A stretch of DNA of 64,000 nucleotides from Pseudomonas sp. BN411 (GCF_029871235.1 NZ_SSOM01000085.1:107391-171390); one strand, 5' to 3'; shown: positions 50,291 through 59,199, counted from the stretch's first letter. A program made the numbers and translations. Notes: generated by a model not told the origin, from the letters alone.

Positions 50291-51250
50291 ATGCGCCACG
50301 ATGCCTTCTGGCTCGACGCCAGCGATGCAGTGCCCCTGTACGTCAACCACTGGTCCGGCGAAGCCCCGCCAAGGGCGGTGGTCATGCTCTCCCACGGCAT
50401 GGCCGAACATGGCGGCCGCTATGCGCGGCTGGGCGAGGCGCTGGTGGCCGCCGGCTTCGAGCTTTACGCACTGGACCAGCGCGGCCACGGCCGCAGCGCC
50501 GAGCATGGCGTCCTCGGCCAGTACGCCGCGGATGATGGCTGGAACAAGGTCATCGGCGACCTGGCCAGCCTCAACCACCACATCCGCCAGCAGCACCCGC
50601 AAGCGCCGATCTTCCTGCTGGGCCACAGCATGGGCAGCTACATCGGCCAGGCCTACCTGATGCAGCACAGCTCCAGCCTGCAGGGCGCCATCCTGTCCGG
50701 CTCCAACTACCAGCCGGCGGCGCTGTACAAGGTGGCCGCCCTGGTGGCCCGCTTCGAGCGCTGGCGCCGAGGCAAGGAAGGCCGCAGCGCGCTGATCGAG
50801 TTCCTCTCGTTCGGCTCCTTCAACAAGGCCTTCAAGCCCAACCGCACGGCCTTCGACTGGCTGAGCCGCGACCCGGTGGAAGTGGACAAGTACGTGGGCG
50901 ACCCGCTCTGCGGCTTCCGCTGCACCAACCAGTTGTGGCTCGACCTGCTCGGCGGGCTTCAGAACATCACCCCGCCCAAGCACCTGGCGCAGATCGACCC
51001 CGACCTGCCGCTGCTGGTGATCGGCGGCGAGCGCGACCCGGTCAGCGAAGGCCGGCGCCTGCAGGATCTGGCCCAGGCCTTGCGCCGGGCCGGCATCAGG
51101 GACGTGCAACTGAACATCTACCCCGACGCCCGCCACGAGCTGCTCAACGAGAGCAACCGCGACGAGGTGACCAACGACCTGATCGACTGGCTGGAACAGG
51201 CCCTTGCCCACAGCCGGCACCACCCAACGCAAGCCAAGGAGACCGCATGA
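50291..51250 (+). CDS. Alpha/beta hydrolase, monoacylglycerol lipase/lysophospholipase type
   Basis: A 319-residue serine hydrolase. The nucleophile elbow is LLGHSMGSYIGQAY; the oxyanion-side segment is MLSHGMAEHGGRYARLGEAL; the acid and histidine are likely in GGERDPVSEG and YPDARHELLNES. Hydrolase_4 (monoacylglycerol lipase) is the best family. It would release fatty acids for the neighbouring acyl-CoA synthetases. The ATG (AAAAGGATC upstream) was chosen at the start of the fold; its stop overlaps phaJ1 by four bases. Confidence 0.9.
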   Translation: MRHDAFWLDASDAVPLYVNHWSGEAPPRAVVMLSHGMAEHGGRYARLGEALVAAGFELYALDQRGHGRSAEHGVLGQYAADDGWNKVIGDLASLNHHIRQQHPQAPIFLLGHSMGSYIGQAYLMQHSSSLQGAILSGSNYQPAALYKVAALVARFERWRRGKEGRSALIEFLSFGSFNKAFKPNRTAFDWLSRDPVEVDKYVGDPLCGFRCTNQLWLDLLGGLQNITPPKHLAQIDPDLPLLVIGGERDPVSEGRRLQDLAQALRRAGIRDVQLNIYPDARHELLNESNRDEVTNDLIDWLEQALAHSRHHPTQAKETA

Positions 51251-51717
51251 GCCAGGTAACCAACTTCACTTACGACGCCCTGGAAGTCGGCCAGAAAGCC
51301 ACCTTCTCCACCGCCGTCGAAGAGCGTCACATCCAGCTGTTCGCCGCCGTCTCCGGCGACCGCAACCCGGTGCACCTGGACGCTGAATACGCCGCCACCA
51401 CCATGTTCAAGGAGCGCATCGCCCACGGCATGTTCACCGGCGCCCTGATCAGCGCCGCCATCGCCTGCGAAATGCCCGGCCCGGGCAGCATCTACCTCGG
51501 CCAGCAGCTCAAGTTCACCCGTCCGGTGAAGCTGGGCGACACCCTGACCGTGGAACTGGAAATCCTCGAGAAGCTGCCGAAGAACCGCGTGCGCATCGCC
51601 ACCCGCGTGTTCAACCAGAACTCCGACCAGGTGGTAGACGGCGAAGCCGAAGTGCTGGCACCCAAGCAGCAGCTCTCCGTGGAACTGCCGGAGCTGCCGC
51701 CGATCACGATCGGCTGA
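51247..51717 (+). CDS. phaJ1: PhaJ1, (R)-specific enoyl-CoA hydratase (MaoC-like)
   Basis: A 156-residue single hot-dog-fold hydratase. AAVSGDRNPVHLDAEYA carries the catalytic Asp and His of hydratase 2, and ERIAHGMFTGALISAAIA follows. The protein agrees closely in length and sequence with P. aeruginosa PhaJ1. It turns beta-oxidation enoyl-CoA into (R)-3-hydroxyacyl-CoA for polyhydroxyalkanoate synthesis. ATGA coupling to the lipase gene shows co-translation. A strong bidirectional terminator follows. Confidence 0.95.
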   Translation: MSQVTNFTYDALEVGQKATFSTAVEERHIQLFAAVSGDRNPVHLDAEYAATTMFKERIAHGMFTGALISAAIACEMPGPGSIYLGQQLKFTRPVKLGDTLTVELEILEKLPKNRVRIATRVFNQNSDQVVDGEAEVLAPKQQLSVELPELPPITIG

Positions 51718-51731
51718 TTGCGCTGGATACG

Positions 51732-51760
51732 AAAAAGCCCGGATGAGTCCGGGCTTTTTT
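51732..51760 (+). terminator. Rho-independent terminator of the lipase-phaJ1 operon
   Basis: AAAAAGCCCGGA-TGAG-TCCGGGCTTTTTT, 14 bases after phaJ1. It has T on one side and A on the other, so it can work for both strands. Confidence 0.93.
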
Positions 51761-51775
51761 GTGGGCATTCGTCTG

Positions 51776-51920
51776 CCCTCACCCCAACCCTCTCCCGCAA
51801 GCGGGAGAGGGAGCAGTTTGTGCCCGCCGGGCAGTCGTCCGCTTTTCCTGTAGGGGCGAATTCATTCGCCAAGCAGGACGTAGTCCTGCCGTAGGTTGGT
51901 GCTGAGGAACGAAGCCCAAC
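51776..51920. repeat. Two intergenic repeat units between phaJ1 and the HlyD gene
   Basis: CCCTCACCCCAACCCTCTCC with GCGGGAGAGGG (51776-51811), then TGTAGGGGCGAATTCATTCG, AGCAGGACGTAGTCCTGCC and GAACGAAGCCCAAC (51849-51920). The second unit is the family at 29251 and 40545. Confidence 0.85.
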
Positions 51921-51934
51921 GAATCGGCCCCGCC

Positions 51935-52789
51935 CTACTCCTCCACCGTCACACTCGCCGTCATCCCAGCGCTCAGGGTCACGTCGTCCGGCACCTTGTC
52001 CAGCTTGATCCGCACCGGAATCCGCTGGGCCAGGCGCACCCAGTTGAAGGTCGGCTCGACGTTCGCCAGCAACTGGGTATCCGGAATCGCGTTGCGGTCG
52101 GTGATGCCGCGGCTGATGCTTTCCACCTTGCCGGCGAGCGGTTCGCCCGCGCTCATCAGCCAGACCTTTACCGGTGCGCCGACCTTGATGCGCGACAGCT
52201 TGGTTTCCTCGAAATAGGCCTGGACATAGAAGGAGCCGTCATCCACCAGCGCCATGACCGGCTGGCCAGCGCCGACGTAGTTGCCCTGGGCGAGGCGCAG
52301 GTTGGTGACCTGGCCATTGCGGGGCGCGCGCAGTTCGCTGCGGGCCAGGTTCAGTTCGGCCACCTTCACTTCCGCCTGGGCCTCGCGGAACTCGGCGCGG
52401 GCCACGTCGGCAGTGATCAAGGCGTTCTCGCGCAATTCCGCGCTGATGGCCTGAGGTCCCAGGTGCTCGCGGCGGGACGCCTCGTGTTCACGCAGGCGCA
52501 GTTGGTGCTGGCGCGTGTCGGCCACAGCACGGGCCTTCTCCAGCGCCGCCTGGTAGCGCTCGCGGTCGATGCTCAGCAACAGGTCGCCAGCCTTCACCTG
52601 CTGGTTGTCCTGGACCTTGAGCTCCATGACCCAGCCGGACACATCCGGCGATATCACCACCACATCGGCGCGCACCCGCGCATCGCGGGTCCAGGGTGCA
52701 AGCATGTAGTGCTGCCAGAGACCATAGCCGGACACCAGGGCCACCACGACCAGGGTGAGGGTTACCAGCACACGCAACATCGAACGCAT
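51935..52789 (-). CDS. HlyD-family periplasmic adaptor (AaeA-like), second set
   Basis: A 284-residue membrane-fusion protein. It has the helix LRVLVTLTLVVVALVSGYGL, the lipoyl half VVVISPDVSGWVMELKVQDN, the alpha-hairpin, the return half SELRAPRNGQVTNLRLAQGN and the AaeA/EmrA hallmark VEPTFNWVRLAQRIPVRI. The ATG after AGGAGAAAG is chosen; 68 upstream codons overlap the DUF1656 gene. It is a paralogue of the 34.4-kb gene. It is last in a DUF1656-containing operon that has no outer-membrane gene. Confidence 0.92.
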   Translation of the reverse strand: MRSMLRVLVTLTLVVVALVSGYGLWQHYMLAPWTRDARVRADVVVISPDVSGWVMELKVQDNQQVKAGDLLLSIDRERYQAALEKARAVADTRQHQLRLREHEASRREHLGPQAISAELRENALITADVARAEFREAQAEVKVAELNLARSELRAPRNGQVTNLRLAQGNYVGAGQPVMALVDDGSFYVQAYFEETKLSRIKVGAPVKVWLMSAGEPLAGKVESISRGITDRNAIPDTQLLANVEPTFNWVRLAQRIPVRIKLDKVPDDVTLSAGMTASVTVEE

Positions 52790-52800
52790 CTTTCTCTCCT

Positions 52801-53007
52801 TCACCAGTGCCCGGTCAGCGCGACCAGCGCGGCCAGTACACAGACATACAGGGCACAGTCGAACAAAGCCTCGTGCCAGATCCAGCGCGCCAGCCCGACT
52901 CGCGCCAGGCCAACGCGCAGCACGCCGGTCACCAGCAGTGCCAGCAGTGCATAAAGCAGAAAGGGGCTGAGCAACACGCCGCCCAGGGACCATTCACGCA
53001 AGCCCAT
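52801..53007 (-). CDS. DUF1656 small membrane protein, second set
   Basis: A 68-residue protein with two hydrophobic helices (VLLSPFLLYALLALLVTGVL and EALFDCALYVCVLAALVAL) and the opening MGLREWSLGGVLLSPF typical of DUF1656. It overlaps the FUSC stop by 14 bases and precedes the HlyD gene by 11. Confidence 0.87.
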   Translation of the reverse strand: MGLREWSLGGVLLSPFLLYALLALLVTGVLRVGLARVGLARWIWHEALFDCALYVCVLAALVALTGHW

Positions 53008-54988
53008 GGCTCGCCTCCTGTTGTTCACACCATTGTCGCCAGCTCTGCTGCAACTGCAGCACCGCCGCCTGGGCCAGGCGGCGGTCGATGCTGCGGCCCG
53101 CTCCACGCAGGGCCTCCAGCAACTCACTGACGGGTTCGTCGAGGGCCTGGGCGCGACCGGGCGCCGGCCCCTGCATCAGGACGCGCTCAAGGTTGCGCAG
53201 GAAGCGGTCCTCGGAAACGCCCAGTGATCGGTCTGCTGCCGCCAGGCAACGGCGCAGGTGCAGCAGTTCGTCGCCCAGGTCCAGGCTGGCGATGCCGTCG
53301 TCCCAGCGGCTGCGGCTCTGCTCCGGCAACACCGGATACAACCGCGCCAGTTGCAGCAGGCGGTCGGCCATACGGCCGCCAAACCAGTTCTCCGCACCGG
53401 CCAGTCGCACACCGGTGAGGCGTGCCAGGTCGGACAGCGATGCCTTGAGCAGGCGCCGACCGTGCCACACCGGGTTGCGCAGGGGAATCAGGCGGAAGGT
53501 GAACACCGCGAAGCCAACCCCCAGCAGCATGGAAATCGCCTCATTGAAGAACAGGCCGACGTCGAAGCGCATCACGTTCTGCGGCGCGCAGAGCACGATG
53601 AAGTGCAGGCAGAAGGAAGTGGCCGTCGCACCCAAGGCCGGTTTGGCCATGCCCAGCGCGCCGAAGAACAGCGGCACGCCGAGGGCCATGCAGAGCATCG
53701 GAAATCCGCTGAGCTGGGGCAGGAACACCTGGCCGACGATGAAGGCCACCGGCAATGCATAGACGATTCCGCGCAGGAACATCATGCCGATCTGCTCGGC
53801 ATTCTCGCGGCTGGCGAACAGGCCGCAGATCACGCAGGTCAGGGTCAGCGCGCCGACGGCCGAAGTCCAGGCGGTGGCCAGCCAGAAGGCCGACAGGCCG
53901 AGAAAGGCCAGAGCGCTGCGCAGGCCATAGATGGCGGCGGTCTGCACGTCGCGGTGGGTCGACAGCGGCGGCGGCGCATCCGCCGGGGCCTGTCCTTGCT
54001 CCACCGCGTGCATGGCGATCACGGCGGCGGAAGCCTGGCGCATCACCATCGCCATGCGGCCCAGACAGTACTGCTGCACGGTGGACAACGCCTCATCTTC
54101 GGATGCCAGCAGCAAGCGATCGCGCACGTCATCCAGGCGAGCGGTGTCGGGGTCGGCCAGGGTCAGTTCCACTTCTTCCAGCCAGGGCCGCAACTGCTCG
54201 ACCTCGCCCTCCCCCAGCTGGCGCCACTGTCGCGCCACGCCACGAGCCAGGCGCAACAGACTGAGCAGATCGCGGCTGAGCACCTGCAACGCCACCGCGC
54301 GCTGGCGGCCACGGTTGCCCTCGAACCAGGCGTGCTCACGCTGGGTGTCCACGGCCACTATGCGTCCGAGCACACCGAGCAGGCCCTGGCGCTCCTGGCG
54401 CTCCCCTTTCAGGGCGGAGAGCGACGCCTGAATGCCGCATTGCCAGGCATCCCGCGCCTGGCGGGCCAGCTGGCGCTCCACCCGCTGCGGCCAGAGCAGC
54501 GCACTGGTGAGCGTGGCGCAGAGAATTCCCAGGCAGATTTCCGTGGAGCGCGCCACCGCCTGGTCGAACACCGTCAGCGGATGGGCGATGGCCGGCAGGC
54601 CGATGATGGCGACCGTGTAACCGGCCAGCACGAAGGAGTAGGACCAGGCGCTGCGCATCATGGTGGACGCGGCGGTGCAGATGCCCAGCCAGGTGGCCAG
54701 CGCCAGCAGGAACAGCCACGGCGTCTGGGCAAAGAGGCCGACGATGGTCACCGACATGACCGTCCCCACCAGGGTGCCGAGCAACCGTGCCAGCCCCTTC
54801 TGCACCACCATGCCGGACAGCGGCTGGGCCACGATGAAGGCCGTCATCAATGCCCACTGCGGCTGCTGGAGGTCGAAGCGGAAGGCGCACCAGAGCGCGA
54901 GCGCGCCGCCCAGCAGGGTCTTGATCGCGAACTGCAGCGCCGGGATGTCGGGCGCCACGAAGGCACGCAGGGTATCGCGCACGGGCAA
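52994..54988 (-). CDS. FUSC-family inner-membrane efflux protein, second set
   Basis: A 664-residue AaeB-like protein. The first helical block contains FIVAQPLSGMVVQKGLARLL, matching the QPxSGxVxxK pattern of the other copy, and the second lies at residues about 350-510. The start is uncertain: TTG at 54988 or GTG at 54982, neither with a good ribosome site. It has no REP insertion. It forms an efflux set with the next two genes, with no outer-membrane factor, so it must borrow a TolC-like channel. It is divergent from the TetR-led operon. Confidence 0.9.
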   Translation of the reverse strand: MPVRDTLRAFVAPDIPALQFAIKTLLGGALALWCAFRFDLQQPQWALMTAFIVAQPLSGMVVQKGLARLLGTLVGTVMSVTIVGLFAQTPWLFLLALATWLGICTAASTMMRSAWSYSFVLAGYTVAIIGLPAIAHPLTVFDQAVARSTEICLGILCATLTSALLWPQRVERQLARQARDAWQCGIQASLSALKGERQERQGLLGVLGRIVAVDTQREHAWFEGNRGRQRAVALQVLSRDLLSLLRLARGVARQWRQLGEGEVEQLRPWLEEVELTLADPDTARLDDVRDRLLLASEDEALSTVQQYCLGRMAMVMRQASAAVIAMHAVEQGQAPADAPPPLSTHRDVQTAAIYGLRSALAFLGLSAFWLATAWTSAVGALTLTCVICGLFASRENAEQIGMMFLRGIVYALPVAFIVGQVFLPQLSGFPMLCMALGVPLFFGALGMAKPALGATATSFCLHFIVLCAPQNVMRFDVGLFFNEAISMLLGVGFAVFTFRLIPLRNPVWHGRRLLKASLSDLARLTGVRLAGAENWFGGRMADRLLQLARLYPVLPEQSRSRWDDGIASLDLGDELLHLRRCLAAADRSLGVSEDRFLRNLERVLMQGPAPGRAQALDEPVSELLEALRGAGRSIDRRLAQAAVLQLQQSWRQWCEQQEASHGLA

Positions 54989-55166
54989 GGTCCAAAGAAG
55001 GTGAGTGTGAAATTGAAGATAGCCCGCCGGAGTCGGCAGGCTATATGCAAGGCTTATTATTAGCCTCCTAATATAATGCCGTCCAGAGGCGACTTTTACG
55101 TTCGTCGGCTTCCGGTTGTTAATTAATTAAATGGCTATTTAAATAAGTCATCCCACTTGTCCGGAG
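54989..55166. promoter_or_regulatory. AT-rich divergent promoter region between FUSC and TetR operons
   Basis: It contains ATTAG-CCTC-CTAAT (near 55061-55074), TTAATTAATTAA (near 55119) and TATTTAAATA just upstream of the TetR start. These palindromes are candidate TetR-family operators. No gene is seen. Confidence 0.45.
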
Positions 55167-55814
55167 ATGGTTACCGTGACCCGCCCCCGTTCCCCAGGCC
55201 GCCCCACAGGCGAATCCCAGCTCCAGCGCGAACGCCTGCTGGACGCCGCCACCGACGCCTTCGCCCACATCGGCATCCACGCCGCGAGCCTGCGTGGCAT
55301 TGCCCAGCAGGCCGGCGTGACCCCGGCCCTCGTCAACTACTACTTCGGCAACAAGGAACGCCTGGTGGATGCCCTGGTGGAAGAGCGTCTGCTCCCCCTG
55401 TTCCAAGGCATGGCCGAGCGCCTGCAACAGGTCGGCGACGATCCGCTGGATCTGGTCAGCGCCTTCGTGCGCGGCATGAGCGCCAACCTCAGCCGCAATC
55501 CCTGGCTGCCACCGCTGTGGGTGCGTGAAGTGCTCTGCGAAGGCGGCGCCCTGCGCGACATGCTCGCCAGCCGCTTCGCGCCGATGGTGCCGGTCCTGCT
55601 GGCCGAGCGCTTCGCCAAGGCCCAGGCCGGTGGCCGCCTGAATCCCGACATCGACCCGCGCCTGCTGGTGGTCTCGCTGGTGGGCATGGTGATGCTGCCC
55701 TACGCCGCCGGCCCGATCTGGCGCGGCATCTTCGCCACCCCGGAACTGGGCGACGAAGCCATGGTGAAACACATACTGGCGCTGCTCGAACGGGGCCTGG
55801 AGGTGAAACCATGA
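55167..55814 (+). CDS. TetR/AcrR-family repressor, CecR-like
   Basis: A 215-residue repressor. The HTH is LLDAATDAFAHIGIHAASLR, then GIAQQAGVTPALVNYYFGNK. The C-terminal half (PWLPPLWVREVLCEGGALRD) resembles the CecR/YbiH ligand domain. In E. coli CecR sits beside and controls the YbhGFSR exporter; the same gene types follow here with four-base overlap. A GTG nine bases downstream is an alternative start. It probably represses its own operon. Confidence 0.9.
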   Translation: MVTVTRPRSPGRPTGESQLQRERLLDAATDAFAHIGIHAASLRGIAQQAGVTPALVNYYFGNKERLVDALVEERLLPLFQGMAERLQQVGDDPLDLVSAFVRGMSANLSRNPWLPPLWVREVLCEGGALRDMLASRFAPMVPVLLAERFAKAQAGGRLNPDIDPRLLVVSLVGMVMLPYAAGPIWRGIFATPELGDEAMVKHILALLERGLEVKP

Positions 55815-56770
55815 AACGCCTGCTCCCCTGCCTGCTGGCCTTCACCCTGCTCGCCGGCTGCGAAGACCCCGCCCAGCAAGCGCTGCTCGGCACCCTGGAA
55901 TGGGATCGCATCGGCCTGCCCGCCGAAGCCTCGGAAACCATCCTTGCCTGGCGCGTGGCCGAGGGCGACCAAGTACAGGAAGGTCAGCTGCTGCTGGAAC
56001 TGGACCCGCGCCGCCTCGACGCCCGCGTCAAGGAAGCCGAAGGTGATGTCGGCCAGGCCCGGGCGCGGCTGGACGAACTGAGCAACGGCGCCCGCAGCGA
56101 GACCGTGGACGCCGCTCGCGCCACCCTCAATCGCAACCACGCGGAGCTGACCGACGCCGAGCGCAACTTCCAGCGCATCGCCTCCCTCTACCAGCGCCGC
56201 CAGGTGGCCATCGCCGAACTGGACCGCGCCCGCGCCGCCCGCGACCAGGCCAGCGCTGCTGTGAAGAACGCCGATGCCCAGCTCCGCGAACTCACCAACG
56301 GCACCCGCCCGGAGCAGATCGAGCAGGCGACCGCACTGCTCCAGGCCGCCCAGGGCCGTCTGGCGCAATTGAAAGTCACCCGCGAACACCTCAGCCTGCG
56401 CGCGCCCCGTGCCGGACGGGTCGACGCCCTGCCCTTCAAGCCCGGCGACCAGCCGCCGCTGAACGCCGAGCTGGTCAGCCTGCTGGTGGGCGATGCGCCC
56501 TATGCACGGGTTTATGTGCCGGCCTCCGTGCGGCCGAACATCGCCATCGGCGACTCCCTCAAGGTGAAAGTGGAAGGTGTGGACGAACCCTTCGAAGCGA
56601 CCGTGCGCAGCATCGCCAGCGAGTCCAGCTTCACTCCCTACTTCGCCCTGACCGGCGAAGACGCCAGCCGCCTGGTCTATCGCGCCGAGCTGGTGCTCAA
56701 GGGCGATGCGGCGCGCAAGCTGCCCGCCGGCCTGCCGGTGCAGGCGGAGCGAGTGAGCCATGAACAGTAA
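55811..56770 (+). CDS. HlyD-family adaptor of an ABC exporter (YbhG-like), lipoprotein
   Basis: A 319-residue adaptor with the lipobox LLAGC (Cys17), so it is anchored by lipid, whereas E. coli YbhG has a cleaved signal. The lipoyl half SETILAWRVAEGDQVQEGQL is followed by a long alpha-hairpin with paired NGARSETVD and NGTRPEQIEQA, then LRAPRAGRVDALPFKPGDQP. ATGA overlap with the TetR gene and an 11-base overlap with the ATPase gene show one operon. Confidence 0.92.
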   Translation: MKRLLPCLLAFTLLAGCEDPAQQALLGTLEWDRIGLPAEASETILAWRVAEGDQVQEGQLLLELDPRRLDARVKEAEGDVGQARARLDELSNGARSETVDAARATLNRNHAELTDAERNFQRIASLYQRRQVAIAELDRARAARDQASAAVKNADAQLRELTNGTRPEQIEQATALLQAAQGRLAQLKVTREHLSLRAPRAGRVDALPFKPGDQPPLNAELVSLLVGDAPYARVYVPASVRPNIAIGDSLKVKVEGVDEPFEATVRSIASESSFTPYFALTGEDASRLVYRAELVLKGDAARKLPAGLPVQAERVSHEQ

Positions 56771-57707
56771 CGAAGCTGTCATTCGCGCGAACGGCCTGAC
56801 CAAGCGTTTCGGCCAGCTCACCGCCGTTGATGGGCTGAACCTGCACGTCAACCGCGCCGAGGTTTTCGGCTTCCTCGGCCCCAATGGCTGCGGCAAGTCC
56901 ACCACCATCCGCATGCTCTGCGGCCTGCTACTGCCCAGCGCCGGCGAGATCGAAGTGCTCGGCTGCCGCATTCCCCAGGACGCCGAACCGCTGAAGCGGC
57001 GCATCGGCTACATGACCCAGAAGTTCTCCCTGTACGAAGACCTCACCGTGGGCGAGAACCTGGAATTCCTCGCCACCGTCCAGGGACTGGACCGCCGCCA
57101 GGCCCGCCAGCGCATCGATGAACTGCTGGAGCGCTACTGGCTGGCAGACCGTCGCAAGCAACTCGCCGGCACCATGAGCGGTGGCCAGAAGCAGCGCCTG
57201 GCGCTGGCCGGCGCGGTGCTGCACAAGCCCGACCTGCTGCTGCTCGACGAGCCCACCAGCGCCGTGGACCCGCAGTCGCGCCGGGAATTCTGGGACTCGT
57301 TGTTCGAACTGGCCGAAGCCGGCACCACCCTGCTGGTCTCCACCCACTACATGGACGAAGCCGAACGCTGCACCCGCCTCGGCATCCTCGACGCCGGCCG
57401 CCTGGTGGCCGATGGCAGCCCCGCCGAACTGATGGCCGCCCTACCCGGCCGCCCATTGGTGGTGGAGTGCGCCCAGCCGCGCCAGGCCCAGCGCGCCCTG
57501 CAAGGCGCCGAGGAAGTCATCGCCATGGCGCAGATCGGTGCCACGCTGCGGGTGCTCAGCGCCGTCGACGACGCCCACGAGCGCATCGCCCGGCGCCTGG
57601 CCGAACAGGCCGTCGAGGCCGAGGTGAAGCCCACCGACGCCAACCTCGAAGACGTCTTCGTCGCCGTCACCCACCGCCCGCTGGAGCGGGCCGGAGCCTC
57701 GTCATGA
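56760..57707 (+). CDS. ABC exporter ATPase (YbhF-type, single domain)
   Basis: A 315-residue ATPase. Walker A is [10 protein letters not shown], the Q-loop [20 protein letters not shown], the signature MSGGQKQR, Walker [13 protein letters not shown], and the H-loop [11 protein letters not shown]. The C-terminal extension ends [14 protein letters not shown], typical of drug and antibiotic exporters. E. coli YbhF has two such domains; here there is one, so the pump must use a homodimer. Confidence 0.94.
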   Translation: MNSNEAVIRANGLTKRFGQLTAVDGLNLHVNRAEVFGFLGPNGCGKSTTIRMLCGLLLPSAGEIEVLGCRIPQDAEPLKRRIGYMTQKFSLYEDLTVGENLEFLATVQGLDRRQARQRIDELLERYWLADRRKQLAGTMSGGQKQRLALAGAVLHKPDLLLLDEPTSAVDPQSRREFWDSLFELAEAGTTLLVSTHYMDEAERCTRLGILDAGRLVADGSPAELMAALPGRPLVVECAQPRQAQRALQGAEEVIAMAQIGATLRVLSAVDDAHERIARRLAEQAVEAEVKPTDANLEDVFVAVTHRPLERAGASS

Positions 57708-58783
57708 ACCTGCGCCGCCTGGGGGCCATCGTCCTCAAGGAACTGCGCCAGCTGCGCCGCGACCGCCTGACCTTCGCCATGATCGTCGGCATCCCGATCA
57801 TGCAACTGGTGCTCTTCGGCTATGCCATCAACATGGACGTGCGCGGCCTGCACGCCGCCGTGCTGGACCAGGCGGACACCGCCCGCTCCCGCGAAGTGGT
57901 GGCCGAACTCGGCGCCAGCCAGGTGCTGGACTTCCGCTACCAGCTCGCCACGCCCCAGGAACTGGACAAGCTGCTGCGCGAAGGCAGCATCAGCGCCGCC
58001 CTGGTGGTGCCGCCGGACTTCGAAGCACGCCTGCAACGCAAGGACCGCCCACCCCTGCAACTGGTGGTGGATGGCTCCGACCAGGTGGTGCAAGCCTCGG
58101 CGCGGCAACTGGCGGCCTATCCCCTGCCCGGCTGGCCGAACCTGATCGGCGTGCAGGTGGTGAACTTCTACAACCCGGAACGTCTGGCGCCGCTGAACAC
58201 CGTGCCGGGGCTGATCGGCGTGATCCTGACCATGACCATGGTGCTGTTCACCGCCATCGCCCTGGTGCGCGAGCGGGAGCGCGGCAACATGGAGCTGCTG
58301 ATCACCACGCCGGTTTCCCCCTGGGAACTGACCCTGGGCAAAGTGCTGCCCTTCGTCGGCATTGGCCTGGTGCAGGTGACGGTGATCCTGCTGGTGGGGC
58401 TGTGGCTGTTCGAGGTTCCAGTGCGTGGTTCGCTGCTGGAGCTCTACGGCGCGTCCCTGGTGTTCATCTTCGCCAGCCTGACCCTGGGCGTGTTCATCTC
58501 CACCCTCGCGCGCAGCCAGTTCCAGGCGATGCAGATGGCCTTCTTCACCTTCCTGCCGCAGATCCTGCTGTCGGGTTTCATGTTCCCCTTCGCCGGCATG
58601 CCACAGGCGGCGCAGTGGATCGCCGAGATACTGCCACTGACCCACTTCCTGCGCCTGACCCGCGGCATCATGCTGCGCGGCGCGGGCCTTGCCGACCTCT
58701 GGCTGGAACTGGTGGTGCTGATGGTGTTCACGCTGGTGATGCTTACCGTCGCGGTGATGCGGGTGCATAAGCGGTTGGATTGA
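57704..58783 (+). CDS. ABC-2-type exporter permease (YbhS/YbhR-like)
   Basis: A 359-residue ABC2_membrane protein. It has an N-terminal helix (FAMIVGIPIMQLVLFGYAIN), a periplasmic domain, then helices with ERERGNMELLITTPVSPWEL and LPQILLSGFMFPFAGMP. It overlaps the ATPase stop by four bases. E. coli has two permeases (YbhS and YbhR); only one is present here. The last codons (HKRLD) recur as a short duplicate about 275 bases downstream. Confidence 0.93.
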   Translation: MNLRRLGAIVLKELRQLRRDRLTFAMIVGIPIMQLVLFGYAINMDVRGLHAAVLDQADTARSREVVAELGASQVLDFRYQLATPQELDKLLREGSISAALVVPPDFEARLQRKDRPPLQLVVDGSDQVVQASARQLAAYPLPGWPNLIGVQVVNFYNPERLAPLNTVPGLIGVILTMTMVLFTAIALVRERERGNMELLITTPVSPWELTLGKVLPFVGIGLVQVTVILLVGLWLFEVPVRGSLLELYGASLVFIFASLTLGVFISTLARSQFQAMQMAFFTFLPQILLSGFMFPFAGMPQAAQWIAEILPLTHFLRLTRGIMLRGAGLADLWLELVVLMVFTLVMLTVAVMRVHKRLD

Positions 58784-59199
58784 GAAATACCCAGTTGGGG
58801 CGCTTCTCTGTAGGGGCGAATTCATTCGCCAAGCAGGCCGAAGGTCTGCCCAGAAAACTGTCAGGGGGCAGCTGCGCCGCCCTTGGCGAATGAATTCGCC
58901 CCTACAAGGTTTCCGGGAGTTCGGATTCACTGCCTTGCCCCATTTCGTTGGGCCTCGTTCCTCGGACCAACCTACGGGAGGCCTATGGCCTCCATCGCGA
59001 ATGAATTCGCCCCCACAAGATCAAGCCAGAGGCGCGGATGCATAAGCGGCTGGATTGAACCCCGAAATCCGGGCCGCTTTTCGTAGGTTGGGTCGGGCGG
59101 CGTTCCGCGAGCGAAGCGAAACCCAACGATTCACAGCCCGGCCATATTTCGTTGGGCCTCGTTCCTCGGACCAACCTACGGTCTCTCACCTCTACCGGA
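58784..59199. repeat. Dense cluster of intergenic repeats with duplicated gene end
   Basis: It contains TGTAGGGGCGAATTCATTCG (58809) and its inverse near 58884-58907, TCGTTCCTCGGACCAACCTA near 58957-58976 and again near 59159-59178, another AATGAATTCGCCCCCACA copy (58999-59018), and GTAGGTTGGGTCGGGCGG (59081 on). At 59038-59058 it carries ATGCATAAGCGGCTGGATTGA, a near copy of the permease 3' end at 58763-58783 (two differences). I see no gene. Confidence 0.85.

Noticed and set aside
53258-55063. 601-codon plus-strand frame opposite the second FUSC gene
   Set aside because: Gln/His/Arg-rich shadow of a membrane protein gene.
29251-59180. Regularly recurring short repeats as a CRISPR array
   Set aside because: Copies are kilobases apart in intergenic gaps, palindromic, and lack cas genes or uniform spacers.
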